NCBI GenBank assembly: GCA_036365455.1
Contig: JAWQUS010000004.1
Coordinates: 4,843,501 to 4,907,500 of the forward strand
Length of the DNA stretch: 64,000 bases
Source: Macrosoma leucophasiata
Lineage: Eukaryota; Arthropoda; Insecta; Lepidoptera; Hedylidae
Reading direction: 5' to 3'
In this document: piece after piece, positions 46,420 through 57,957 of the stretch
Layout: each line of letters begins with the position of its first letter
Numbering within the stretch: the stretch's first letter is position 1
Translations under genes and position numbers: made by a program
Notes under the pieces: generated by a model
Database searches by the model: none
Seen by the model: only the letters and a program-made list of their open reading frames with translations
What the model was told of the DNA's origin: nothing

Positions 46420-47131
46420 AAATGACAATATTCCCACGCCGTGAAATACGGATCCAGGCGCGTACAAATGGGAACAAATTTACATATAAGGAGTAGATAA
46501 CATTGTTGCTCATTGTATTTTATGTACTGTATTCTGTACGTATTTTAGTCAAAATGTTGTCAATCTCTCTTTTTGTCTTTTTTATCCTGCGCAATTGACA
46601 ATGCCAGTTGCATTGTCAATTGAGCAGGATAAAAAAGCAAGAACAAAGCATATCCAAAACATATCTAATGTGCGGTTCTTTTAAAAATGTAGTTCATATT
46701 ACGCATATCACATGAATATTCAGTTTACGCAATATCACACAACTTACATCATTACACTAAACACACACCAAACATTTGAGTTCACACAAAATCTTCACAC
46801 ATTACGATAACATTAAACAAAAATGACATTTCTCGAGCCATAACAAATTTGTGTCATTAGCGAGTCGATGAACTAAATATCGTTTTGTAAAGTCGCATCT
46901 CTTTAACGAAACCAAAAATTCTGCTAAGTGTGGACTAGCATACATATGGTTCCGTCTAATGGAAATATTGGATGCAAAAGGTTGGATGCGCATGTCCCGC
47001 ATTCGATGCATTGACGTACCTACCATGGCTAATTTTTTTTCAAGCTATTTCAAAACCACACAGTCACACACACGCATAAAACATACACTATACACTACAC
47101 CCACACACGCACGCAAACAACAGCGGTTTAC
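46420..47131 (+). repeat. Same segment, copy 2
   Basis: Contains the same blocks at about 46424, 46452 and 46993-47131. A MITE C copy (46.53-46.68 kb) lies inside, and the middle differs in length from copy 1. Confidence 0.65.
46534..46676. mobile_element. Palindromic MITE family C, copy 4
   Basis: GTACGTATTTTAGTCAAAAT to ACATATCTAATGTGCGG. The inner inverted repeat TATCCTGCGCAATTGACAATG / CATTGTCAATTGAGCAGGATA is nearly perfect. Confidence 0.6.
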
Positions 47132-48135
47132 TATAAATATCATAAGATTTTTATAAGTTTTCCTGTCATCTATATGATATGAAATAATTTCCGTATTTTT
47201 TTTTTAAATATCAGGCTGAGAAGTTTTGGAGATGAATGACTAAATGGTCAATTTGCAAACGTTTCTCTTTAATAACGACAAAACCATTCAATTTAGACAA
47301 AAATGTATGTGATATCATTAAAGAAATTGTATTTGGTACCTAAGTTACATAATATGCTCTGAAAAACTTAAAAAATGTCTAATGTATCCCCCAAACGTGC
47401 ATCCTATTATGTGTTACAAATTTCAATTTTAATCGGTTCAATACTTTCAAAGAAAATCGGCTGAGACCGACATACAAACAAACCACTAAAAGGAAAGACA
47501 GACCGACAGGTAGACGCATAAGTGATGTCATAAGGTTTCGGTTTTTTTTAGAGATACGGAATTCTAAATCTTGTGGATGTCATCGCCCCAAATACCGTTG
47601 TAACGCTAACAGAGACTCGATTGTGAATCGAGGAAGCGTGTTTTTCGATATGGGTCAACTTGGGGCGCTAGTGACGTATCAGTGTTATCGATAAGTGTTA
47701 ATTTCCGGTGTTACGAGGGATTATTATGACATTGATTTATGGTGTGAACACGTTACCTTAGTGCTGCTTTATTTCGCTCGACACTTACCTGGAATTTAAA
47801 AAGATATTTTAATTAAAGTGTTAGTGATTGGCAATATACCTTATGAATAAAGTAGATATTAAAATGAGAAGTGTAACATGGAAGTATTTTAACAAAATGA
47901 CGATTTTGATAAAATGCAAAATAAGGAAAGCGGGTGAAGGACTTAAACGACTGTATAAGGATTTTAGCAACACGTAACGTGTAAAATAAATCTACTAATT
48001 AGAATAAACTTTTCATTCGTCTTAGTATCCACATAATGGGACATTAGATAATGTATTAGGTTATTAATTATACGAGTATCTATGAGAATTTGTCTCTTTG
48101 GCACAACTAATTGAAATTATTGGTTTATTTTATTG

Positions 48136-48236
48136 GATTTTTCGCAATAGTTCATGCGAGTGAAATATTTATAAAGAAAAATGGTAAGGAAAATTTGACT
48201 GCAGCCAGGACTTGACCACCTAGAGGCAATTGAGTA
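48136..48236 (-). mobile_element. SINE T1 fragment
   Basis: TTTTTCGCAATAGTTCATGC at the left is the reversed tail; TTTGACTGCAGCCAGGACTT follows. The A-box part is lost, and a complete tRNA-module unit begins directly after it. Confidence 0.5.
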
Positions 48237-48272
48237 ATATTTTTTTTTAAAGAAAAATGAAAAGAAAAATTT

Positions 48273-48347
48273 GACTTCAGGCGAGACTCGAACTCGCGGC
48301 CACTGGGAATCTAGTCCAGCCGCTCTTCCAACTGAGCTACTGAAGTC
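48273..48347 (-). tRNA. tRNA-like module, unit 1 of a direct pair
   Basis: 75 nt. Acceptor GACTTCAG/CTGAAGTC, D-loop with GG (GCTCAGTTGGAAGAGC), T arm GCGAG/CTCGC. The variable region is one base shorter than at 8.7 kb. Probably repeat-borne. Confidence 0.5.
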
Positions 48348-48578
48348 CTGCCAGATTTGTCAAATCTTTCCTTCACATTTATTGCATTTCTTTATGGTAG
48401 CAGTAGCGCCATCTATTTGCCAAACTATGCTAGTTAGGCAACCGATATAATAGACTTTGCAGTTTATTGAATATCGTAAAGAAGTCGCTTTTACCCTTAA
48501 TAATTGTTTTATATTATTTCGCATTAACACATGCTTCTGAAATATATTTTTTTTAAAGAAAAATGGAAAGAAAAATTT
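48348..48578 (-). repeat. Spacer of the 306-bp tRNA-like repeat, inverted
   Basis: Same content as 8510-8733 in reverse, from CTGCCAGATTTGTCAAATC to the reversed SINE tail TTTCGCATTAACACATGC and TTTAAAGAAAAATGG. Confidence 0.8.
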
Positions 48579-48653
48579 GACTTCAGGCGAGACTCGAACT
48601 CGCGGCCACTGGGAATCTAGTCCAGCCGCTCTTCCAACTGAGCTACTGAAGTC
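48579..48653 (-). tRNA. tRNA-like module, unit 2 of a direct pair
   Basis: Identical to 48273-48347 and exactly 306 bp away. Followed by CCTGCCCAATTTGTCAAATC and the start of another spacer that breaks off near 48713 in AGCAGTAGC. Confidence 0.5.
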
Positions 48654-49089
48654 CTGCCCAATTTGTCAAATCTTTCCTTCACATTTATTGCATTGCTTTA
48701 TGGTAGCAGTAGCTTTCTTAAAAAAAAAGCTTCTTTTCAATGCAGTAACGTTATTGGAATTGATTTATTCAAGTGCACTTTAATTATTTCAATAACAATA
48801 TTACAGAAAAACAAAAGATTTATTACTATAATTCAATCTCTTTTCTATTTCTATCGACAAAAACTTCAAACAACAATCGACATTGTCAAAACCGATGCCG
48901 CCTCACTATCCGCAACGAATTGCATCACCGAACATCAGCTAAGATTTAGACGCTGTTGCGTTTACCTAATTTTTCTTTGTGCTTCCACTTCACTAGTTTT
49001 CATTGTTCCCATAGACAATGGTTACGTTGGTGTATACCGGAAAATTAATAATTTAGGACAACTCTTTATTTGTTACGCATAAGAAAGTA

Positions 49090-51410
49090 AAGTTTGACGA
49101 CGCCATGTAATTTATGGTATAATTTATTACCCAATCAGTGGTAACGGTTGAATTTGGATAGTGATAAAATTGGGCTTAGACAATCAATCTAACGTATTAG
49201 ACGATGTCACTGTTAATCTTTGTTATAGTGTTGTGTAATGTATAATTTTTCATGATTTTTTTATTTTTTAAGGAAGTAGGTTAGGTCGCTTTGATTGGAA
49301 GAAGTGAAATGATCGTATAAATCACGCACAGTATCTTTTGATCTGACATTATGAACTCACTGTTGACTCTTTTTTTTATAAGTTCGCTTTATTATGTCAG
49401 ATACGTACTCGTAATATTGGTAACATTTTCCATATTCATCAAACACAAGCAATGTAAAAGTTATCCAAGTAAAAAAAAAATATATATTAAAACTAGCATA
49501 CAAAATATAGTTTAAATAATGTTTTATAGCCAGGAGTTTGTTTTGTTTTCACTGATGAATAATATGACTGATGGTAATGAATATGAAGTCGTGTGGATTA
49601 TTACTTACAACAAACGTAAACCGCGCTCAAACATAGTTTACCCGAGGAACATGGGTCGAGAAATGATAAAATAATTAACATACAAAGTAAGAAACGTAAA
49701 TTCACACCTCCTTGCCCGAAGGACTAAGCATAGGTTAATGTGTATATTTGCAAATCATGCTATCAGCCCATCAATAGGGTATGGTTACTTAAAAACTTTA
49801 CTTAGCCTACTACCTTATTTCTTTCTCAATTTAAGTTACTTACTTTTCTAAGAACATAACATTCCTTGTGGATCTCCTCAAATAAATAATATAGAGAATT
49901 TCATTCTCGTCACACAGAAACAAATAAGAGGGAAAAAAGAAACTAATCAAATTGGAATATTGTCGATTCTGCATTACTTATTCTATGACCGAATAGCTTT
50001 GCAAGAGGATGAAACATTCATGTATAATCTTTAGCGGATGGACCATATGGGTTTCGGCTTTCTCCCAATAAATGTTTCATGCATCCGGCCATCTACAGTT
50101 AAAACACAGGATGTGATGAAAGTATATGGTGTGATACATATCTTTCATTTATGATGTTCAATGTATGATTGATCGACATTACGTCTTTATTTAAATATTG
50201 AAAGTGTATATTTTAACGATATTTGTGTGTTTACGATGTTACTTATTTCTTATGTAAAATGGTAATAGTAATATTACCATGTAATATTACCATGGAAAAA
50301 AAAATTGAAAGTATTGTGTATTCAATCTAAACAAATAAAATAATATGATTGATCAATTTTTTTTTTCTTATTTTTTTTTTTAGTTATTATGGCATCGCTA
50401 TTACGCATATTGCCAGTGTCAAGTAAAACGATATTTCGTATTTATTTAAGCAGCGTCAAAGTTAGTATAATATCAAGTATAATATGTAAGTATCAAGTAT
50501 ATAAGTTATCAAGTATAATATTTCAGTCAAGTGAGTTACAGTCAAGTTAAGTCGAGTAAAGCGATGGCTACTTTACCAGAACATTTACAATGAAGTTTTG
50601 GAGGCAACCTGAAAGGTCGTGTTTTCGCACTGTTATTCTATTCACTATACACGGGCACTGTAATAAACCTATATCAAACAAAATGCCACCAACTTTATTC
50701 AATATAACTTAAAAATACACCAAGAAAATGAAATAAAATAAGAGCACCATACGCCTTTTTCAAGGTTCCCGCCATACTCCCCTTTTTCCTTATTATTTGC
50801 TAATGTTAATTTGTCAGATACTTCACTAGCAAACCTTGCAAACAATGTCAAAACACGATAGTGCAACGCATCACGCTGTAGGTAGGAGTGAATGTTACTA
50901 GTATTGTTAAATTTGACAAAAGCCATAACTTAAACAAACATTTTAGTGCAAACGAAACTTAGGTCGATAGTTAGGTGGTTAACAGACATAGTCACCAAAT
51001 AATTAAAAGTTGTATTTTTTTTGCATTGTTAGCAGTCAAATTTTAAACTTATGATAATTGCGATTTTTTTTTGCAATCACAAAGATTTTCAACAAACCAT
51101 TGAAAAAATTAGCAAAATAAAATAATAATAAATTCAATTTAATTAAATAGCCGATCACCGATGAAATATTTATTGAATACGACTTATTCAACTCTGACGT
51201 CTCACCAAAGTACACATTCTGCTATGGTCTCACTAATTCAATTGAATAGTGAACCTTGGGTTCTATTGATGTCAAAACAGTTGTTAACATAGTTTGGCCG
51301 TGTAACATGTCATTGTTGACATAGTATGAATTATTATGTTGAAATATTATGTTTGAAGAAACAGAGCAACAAAGTGATAATTAATAACTGATATAACGTA
51401 ACTTCAAACT
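49090..51410. other. AT-rich sequence without recognised genes
   Basis: Only minor structures: a palindromic GGTAATATTAC block at about 50262-50295 and a three-fold TATCAAGTATA-type minisatellite at about 50463-50522. Confidence 0.4.
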
Positions 51411-51414
51411 TTAT

Positions 51415-51665
51415 GCCTATAATCCCCGAAGGTGCAGGCAATGGTAAAGGCATGCATTCAAACATACACGCAAAGACCTACGGTTCGCCAGTGACGTTTT
51501 GGCCCATGTAATAGGTGGCGAGCCTATTCATATCTTTGGGAACGTTACCAAACTCTGAGGTATTGGGCAATTTCCAGAAAATTGATTATCCGAAAGCCAC
51601 TAACCCAGGAATCGAACCCAAGACCCCAGCGTAGTAGTAGTGGTTTGCTTCTACCAAATCATACT
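51415..51665 (-). mobile_element. SINE T2, near complete
   Basis: The distal end ATAATCCCCGAAGGTGCAGG lies at the left, the B box GGAATCGAACCCAAGACCCC and a worn A-box region at the right. Body GGTGGCGAGCCTATTCATAT. Confidence 0.7.
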
Positions 51666-51739
51666 ACTGAAGCGGAAGCGGTTAAAACATTTTTATAAAA
51701 TTGCTGTACATAATATAAAATTCTCAGAAATAGACAGAA

Positions 51740-51945
51740 TGTTAGTTACCATACTCCTCCGAAATGGCTGGACCGATTCTCACGAAATTTTGTGTTGCCT
51801 ATTGGGTAGGTCTGAGAATCAGCCAACATCTATTTTTCATACCCCTTAGTGATAATGGGTGTTTGTTTCCAAATACTTTTTTTCTATTTTTTGGACATTT
51901 AATTTTTTTAATACCTTTGAGGCAATACGAAGTTTGTATTTCTAT
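51740..51945 (+). repeat. Helitron-like body, truncated
   Basis: AATGGCTGGACCGATTCTCA and GAGGCAATACGAAGTTTG are shared with the 34 kb Helitron-like copies; the CTAG terminus is missing. Confidence 0.45.
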
Positions 51946-52114
51946 AAAATTGCTGTATCACCCGTTAATTTTCAGTAAAGCGAAACAAATGACGCTTATA
52001 AAAAGTATTGTGCCAACAAATGGAAACGAAGTATGTTAATGCAGCTAATTTGGCTATAAAAACAATAATACGTGACTGCCAAGCGAATTACGCCTACTTG
52101 TTTAAAATCACTTG

Positions 52115-52265
52115 TTTTCAGGGTTCCTTAGTCAAATGGCTTAAATCGGTACTCATGTTAATTCGTCATATCTGTCTGTCTGTTTGACCGTCTGTCCTTC
52201 CATCCGTATGTCAATGTCACTTTACTCTGAAACTATTAAGACCACATACTAAAAACTCGGTAAGT
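52115..52265 (-). repeat. Dispersed repeat with TCTG run
   Basis: GGGTTCCTTAGTCAAATGGC, then TATCTGTCTGTCTGTTTGAC, a common lepidopteran repeat in reverse. Confidence 0.4.
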
Positions 52266-52289
52266 AGGTAGATGATTCTGTAAACCGCT

Positions 52290-52405
52290 TTGGGATGTAT
52301 CTCCGCCAACCCGCATTGGAGCAGCGTGGTGGAATAAGTTCCAGACCTGCCCCCAAAAAGGGGAGAGACTCGAGACAGTGGGACGTATAATGGGTTGCCA
52401 TTATA
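52290..52405 (+). mobile_element. 5S-like SINE, 3' third only
   Basis: CCAACCCGCATTGGAGCAGC through AAAAAGGGGAGAGACTCGAG to GTATAATGGGTTGCCATTAT. The 5S-like head is absent, as expected for a 5'-truncated retroposon. Confidence 0.75.
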
Positions 52406-52429
52406 ATCGTTTGAAAGGTAGACACGTCG

Positions 52430-53380
52430 AAAGTGGTAAAATATGTCCCTGCACTTAAACTTAAAAAAAAAAGATTTAAAATCTAAAAAAGTACTTAGGC
52501 CTTAACTAAAACCATTTAATGAAATTTAGTTCAGAGTTTAGTTTAGATATTCTTAACAGTTTTTGAGATAATTATATTATATTTTCAAAAACTGCAAATA
52601 TAACTTTCAACATTCAGCCAAATATTACTTGCTGCAACGGAACCTTTTATGGGCTAGTCCGATTAGCACTTGGTCACTATTTTTCCGCACGGCCTTCGAC
52701 GCAATAGAATACAAATGGATTTGAAATTATCGACTATTCAATATAAAAACAGCACTTAAGTATAAATCCGATTATACTTTATAAGGTTTTATTTTAAAGT
52801 GGGTAAGGATCAAAATGATGGCAATATAATCTATTTTCGTTTCAATTAAATACGTTACGGTGAGTACTAGGGTTTAGGAGCAACATTTAAATTGCAAATG
52901 CGTACCTAGCCTAAAGGCCGTTATTAGGTGTGGAGTTTTATATGAAAAGGGATAAACACTAATAGTGCTGAATCGTGCTTCAGCTGTAAAAATGATACTG
53001 GAAAGACATCGAGAAGGCTTTTTTATTAGATTTGAAGGTATAAAAATGACCTTTGGGCGTGATTTGAATAAAAACTAGTACACAGTAGCGAAATGGAACA
53101 TTATTTTGCGATGTTAACAAAAAAATTAATCGATACACATGATCAAGTTTGCATTAAATGAAAGCAATTAGAATAAAGCTTGACCTCAATATAGTCTTCA
53201 AATGATTCAATAAAAAATCACAATGGATTAGCGGAATCTGTAAAATAAGATCACGTTAGGCAGACGTGAAACGTAGAAACTGATAGTTACGAGAAAGTCC
53301 AGCGGCCTTACTGATCTTTTACTGTAAACCTTTTGAAGTAGGGAACCTTCATAAAGACAGGCCAGGTCTATACATTTTTA
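52430..53380. other. AT-rich sequence, nothing recognised
   Basis: No repeat family or exon identified. Confidence 0.4.
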
Positions 53381-53651
53381 TATTTTTGGTCCTTCGCAAA
53401 CATACAAGAACGAAGTTATTGTTTGAAATAAGTCTGGTGGGTACAGTACTCTATTTCGTTCAAAATAACCAGTTTTCTTGTGTCACACACGTTACGTTTT
53501 ATCTGCATAAGTTAAACGTGCCGTGTGTGGCCGGCTTTAGTCAAGGGTTTATTGGGTTTACATTTATCCTGTGGCGCAAGAACCAATGCGCTGAGTATGA
53601 CATCTCCTTGCTTCTGGATATCATGTCTCAGCCACCTCTTATGTCGATTAA

Positions 53652-54011
53652 TAATGGCAACCCTTGAAACGTTCCACTGTTGGTCGAGTCACGAGTCTCT
53701 CCCCTTTTTGGGGGGGGAGGCCTGGAGCTTACTTCACCAAGCAGCTCCAATGCGGGTTGGTGGAGATATGGGTTAGTGGCCAACCCGCTGTCGGATGTTT
53801 TCAAAGCGCCCAGAATGCCTCCAACAAGGTTTAACGATTGCTATCTATCGATGGCAACCGGGACCGACGGCTTGACGTGCCCTAGGAAGTACGGAAACGC
53901 GCAGTTGTAATTTTGTTACTAGCGGTCACCCATCACTCACCCGACCGCGCCCGTGTCTCACAAACGAGTAGATCGCTTGCAATCTTCACCAGCCGCGGGG
54001 CTATGCGCGCT
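53652..54011 (-). mobile_element. 5S-like SINE, complete, 360 bp
   Basis: Reads in reverse from GCGCGCATAGCCCCGCGGCT; the C box appears in plus orientation as GCGGTCACCCATCAC. The flanks TTATGTCGATTAA (53639-53651) and TTATGTCGGTTAA (54012-54024) are a 13-bp duplication with one change. Confidence 0.85.
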
Positions 54012-54098
54012 TTATGTCGGTTAAGGAACTGCAAAAATCTTGTTTCATTCGTTTATCTGACGATGATTATGATAAAACGAGACAAAGTCAAAAGTAAT

Positions 54099-54432
54099 TC
54101 AATTTAGGTTGACAGTAACATAATCATGAAATGAGGAGATCCAACCGGCATAGTCCATCGAATGGCAAAACTCAAGTGGCAGTGGGGCGTGGGCAGGGAA
54201 TCTCTCAGGGAAGCTCGAAGAATCGACGGCCGTTGGGGATGAAGAATTCTCAAGTGACGACTGTGTATCGGCAGCTGGAGCGTAGGCAGGTGGACCGATG
54301 AACTGCTGAAGGTTACGGGCAATCGCTGGATGAAGACGTTCTAGGATCATTCTCACAACGAACTGTGCTAGGTCGCCTTTATCCAGCCTCAATCCTTGGA
54401 GATGCTTTTGTACAGCTGTGGACATATATCGG
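54099..54432 (-). CDS. Candidate terminal exon of an unrecognised gene
   Basis: The open frame follows TTTCAG (acceptor AG at 54434-54433) and ends at TGA 54099-54101, about 110 codons. The sequence is clearly GC-richer than its surroundings. The first half is helical and leucine-rich (VQKHLQGLRLDKGDLAQFVV, RMILERLHPAIARNLQQF); the second half is rich in Pro, Ser and Ala. When spliced to the donor at 55679-55678, the split codon AG+C keeps the frame. No domain is recognised. The first half has a vague likeness to retroelement Gag helices, so a domesticated or broken retroelement ORF is an alternative. No clear AATAAA downstream. Confidence 0.4.
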
Positions 54433-54867
54433 CTGAAATGATGATAACAATAAAATGTGACACGGCAGCTGTATGCGCAGAAATTATTGTGAGCCTACAT
54501 ATACTCTAGGAAACGCTGTCAGCTCTGTGGTGAAAACATTAATAATCATTCCAAAAATCATTGTATCATGACTGATAGTCAAGGTTATCGAAAAAACGAT
54601 CGATAGTTCAAACATAACGGTGTCATCCCACATATTACGAGTGCGCCCACTGATAGTGAAAGTGTTATCTAATGGTGATGTTTTCAATAATCGATAACTG
54701 CTTTCGTAGCTTATAGGAAACAGGCTAGTTACTTCTAGACCTGCTGTTTTGAGGTGGATTCGGGTTAGAGAGTTTCGAACATATTTTTGGGACTACGAAA
54801 ATAAATGTAATATATGTCTTGAATAACTCTCGAAGAAGATAGAAGCGCACTGAAAAAAAAGATAGCC

Positions 54868-55203
54868 TACGGCTGGTGTAGATCGTAAGCGATCTACTCG
54901 ATTAAGCGATACGGGCGCGGTCGGGTATGTGATGGGTGACCGCCAGTGGCAAATTAAAGTGCGCGTTTCCATGCTTCGGTGGGCACGTTAAGCCGTCGGT
55001 CCCGGTTGCTAAATAGCAGTCGTTAAACCTTGTCGGAGGCCTTATGGGCGCTTTGAAAACATTCGACAGCGGGTTGGCCACTAACACGTAACTCCACCAA
55101 CCAGCATTGGAGCAGCGTGGTGGAGTAAAGCTTCAGACCTCCCCCAAAAAGGGGGGAGACTCGTGCCTAGCAGTGGGACGTTTCAAGGGTTGCCATTATT
55201 ATT
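54868..55203 (+). mobile_element. 5S-like SINE, 5' end slightly truncated
   Basis: GGCTGGTGTAGATCGTAAGC begins the recognisable head. ATTAAGCGATACGGGCGCGG and GATGGGTGACCGCC carry the 5S-like boxes. Ends TTGCCATTATTATTTA. It lies in the proposed intron of the 54-56 kb gene, in the opposite orientation. Confidence 0.8.
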
Positions 55204-55679
55204 TATGCTTTTCATCACTTTCATACAATTAATCAGTATAAAACAGCCACTGGACATAAATCATTCCTATGATATTAAACAATCGTTTTATTTAAAATGA
55301 ACATCAAAAACCTTAAAAGAAATCACACCGACCATTTTGGTCGAATGACCTTGAATTCACATGAATATTAAACCCGCATTTATGGGTATTGTAAATATTT
55401 GCAAAAATAACTGTTAATGCTAATAAATTATCGCATATTTCACTGGATAATATCAATAAATCAAGGTGTTTGGTGTATTATCATGTATAACCTGCCAGGG
55501 GGCTGACGCGTCCACGTCTTTATGTCTTTACGGTTTTTTTATTGTATGGGATGAAGAAATTACTGTATTTAGGTGAGAGGAAATTTTTATCTCATTTTTA
55601 TTGGCATAAAATGATATAGGCAAGTTATAAAACTGCTCGGGTTTTAAGCTGATTATTCTTAAGATCTCGTTAGGGTTAC

Positions 55680-55921
55680 CTTATCTCTACATCTGTCATC
55701 AATCGTTCCTCATGTTTCATCTCTTTCTGTTGCTCGCGTAGTTCGTTAGAGTAATAGAGATGGAATAATGCGATTAGCATCCTAGTATCCTGATCCTGTG
55801 CTAGTGTCAAACGCGAACCTTCTATATCCATCACCTTCACGGTAGTTGCAGAGGCAAAGAGATGTGGAGTGAGGAATATCCTTGCTAGCTTATCAGATTT
55901 GATTGGTTTGCCCGAGAACAT
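55680..55921 (-). CDS. Candidate upstream exon of the same unrecognised gene
   Basis: From ATG 55921-55919 the frame is open for 80 codons and meets AAG|GTAACC, a plausible donor, just before an in-frame TAA. The predicted segment is a balanced soluble sequence (MFSGKPIKSDKLARIFLT; later LTLAQDQDTRMLIALFHL; then a charged helix NELREQQKEMKHEERLMTD). No signal peptide or membrane segment, no family recognised. An in-frame TAA lies two codons before the ATG, so this is either the first coding exon or an exon with acceptor CCTTAAG. A degraded SINE-A lies directly upstream. Confidence 0.4.
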
Positions 55922-55929
55922 AACTTAAG

Positions 55930-56125
55930 GCTAGATGTTCAGCTCTACCATATTCTTTACCAATGTACGGCTTCATAATTTTTGCCATAGAGACCTTACT
56001 GCTCTAGGAATAGAGACTGTGTTAATTTTGTTTAAATGTCTATACATTCACCTAGCTTCTTCGGAAATTGTATGCTTGCCATTCATTTTGGCATGGAAAG
56101 GACAGGCAAACATTTATCCTTGCTA
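55930..56125 (+). mobile_element. SINE-A, degraded
   Basis: GATGTTCAGCTCTACCATAT, CCAATGTACGGCTTCATAAT and GAAATTGTATGCTTGCCATT follow family order with many changes. The 65-codon ORF here is not a gene. Confidence 0.5.
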
Positions 56126-56429
56126 TTCATAAAAATGAAATCGAAAAAAGCCACAAAGAGCTTACCAATTTATTGAAGTAGTTACTAGCGCAAGGATATA
56201 AGATTGAGCGCTGATTACGCTGACATCTTTAGTGATATGCGCCAGTACGCAGCAGTACGAGGGCCTGATTATTGAATAATGTTTCTACCTACGCAGTAGG
56301 CGAGAGTAGTACTGACGTCACTATGACGTAGTCAAGCAAAAAAGTACAAGAACCAATGTGAGAAGGTTCACTATAAACTCAACAAGTACTCTCAGAACAC
56401 AAAATGTGTTCATCCTCCGAACTTACGTA

Positions 56430-56680
56430 AGTTTATGCTTATATTCCGGAAGGGGTGGACAGGGATGAACGCATGCATTCAAGCACACGTGCAAACCCAC
56501 AATTTGCCAGTTAGATTCACTGCAACAAGTGGCGAGCTTTTGCCATCCGCGACCATATTACCAAACTCCGAGAGTAGGAATGGCTAATTTTTTAAAAATG
56601 TAAACATCCAAATGTCTCTTACCTCAGCGTAATAGTAATGATCTACTACCAGTAGACTATTGAGGCAGTCCAATTTGCAC
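56430..56680 (-). mobile_element. SINE T2, near complete
   Basis: TATATTCCGGAAGGGGTGGA (distal end) to CTACCAGTAGACTATTGAGG (A-box region). The B box is eroded. Confidence 0.6.
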
Positions 56681-56699
56681 AATAGAAATGAATGTTCGT

Positions 56700-57440
56700 C
56701 ATTTGGTCACTAAAAACTAAAACGCATGATAGCTTCATAGAAGCAACTTCAAATAACAACAAATCTTTTTATAACAAGCATCTTATAATAACCACAAAAT
56801 CTTTTATCCAAAAACAAGTTATTGTTCTATAAGTTTATCCTCTCCAAAGGTATTAAATAAATTGCTTAATCATTCCCCAACTTAAGCCTTCATTATAAGA
56901 TAGTGTTCGTAACATGATTAGTTTATAAGTTTTACAGCTCCTCATTCTATTCAAGATCGTTACCTTTCAACGGGATCTTGTTAAAAGTTTTATGTGTTTA
57001 CCAGTTATTAAGTACAGTAGGCGACGAGAGAGAACCAACCCTATTGTTTTGTCAATTGAATAAGTGACCTAGCATCTGGTATTTTGAGTTGAAATTACTC
57101 TGGCTTGTTTTACCCGTCACATAACCTATAATTGCATTAACGCCTTGCCTACGGCCACCATTATTTTATTACTGCATACCATCAGCTCTTAGCGTTATGA
57201 TAATTTTAGTAACTTCCTTCAAAACATAACTATAGCTATTGTTCGGTGTTGCAAGGGTTTCGTACTTTGGATAGTTTCGTTGGCTCATTCCATTCCCTTT
57301 ACAGTATTAACTCTTAGGTGCTTGTATGTCAGAGAGATAACATGACTTAGGTCATACACTTTGCGGTGAATTTATCAGTTACTCATGCCTTTATATTAGA
57401 CAGTGTTATGAAATATATTTGAAAGAACACAACCATGTTG
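56700..57440. other. AT-rich sequence, nothing recognised
   Basis: No gene or repeat family identified. Confidence 0.4.
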
Positions 57441-57589
57441 CACGTTATATTACGAGAATTCTCCATAAAAACAAATTCAGTAAGGAAATGTATGTAATGT
57501 ATAGGAAACAGTCTATTTCCTGTATGGTATCTGATTTTCCCAAAAAGATAGGAAAAAAATACAAATTAATCTTGCTTAACATCTTATGA

Positions 57590-57785
57590 AAACAAGCATA
57601 CAGTTCACATTGATGGTTGTGAATCCATGACATTTCACAAAAATTGGTGGTCAAAATGGTGAGGATACCCTTGTTTTGCCTCTGGGATAGTTATTACCAA
57701 GCCATTACCATCTAAGTGGAACATGATAGTGCTGAACACTACGATTTGGCGGCAGTTAGGCAATGCGGAAGTACCTACGCTCTTT
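57590..57785 (-). mobile_element. SINE-A, diverged
   Basis: AACAAGCATACAGTTCACAT to AACACTACGATTTGGCGGCA and GTACCTACGCTC. The middle is shortened. Confidence 0.65.
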
Positions 57786-57874
57786 TCTTAAATATACAAC
57801 AATATAGTTATGTTTTCTGAGTTCTGTCAAATTTGAATTATTATAACAAATGTTTAATTTTAGCGATGCCAGTG

Positions 57875-57957
57875 ATTAGGTGTATAAGCTACAGTCATCA
57901 CTTAACATCGATGAGCTGCATGCTTATTTGCTACCATTCTTAACATAAAAAAATGTT
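57875..57957 (+). mobile_element. SINE-A tail
   Basis: AAGCTACAGTCATCACTTAA to CATTCTTAACATAAAAAAA. Confidence 0.6.

Noticed and set aside
48663..49082. 139-codon plus-strand ORF
   Set aside because: Its start lies in the tRNA-like repeat spacer; composition is that of AT-rich DNA. A faint likeness near the end to membrane-anchored proteins was judged insufficient.
53386..53776. Overlapping ORFs of 83-93 codons
   Set aside because: They run into the 5S-like SINE and lack domains or splice signals.
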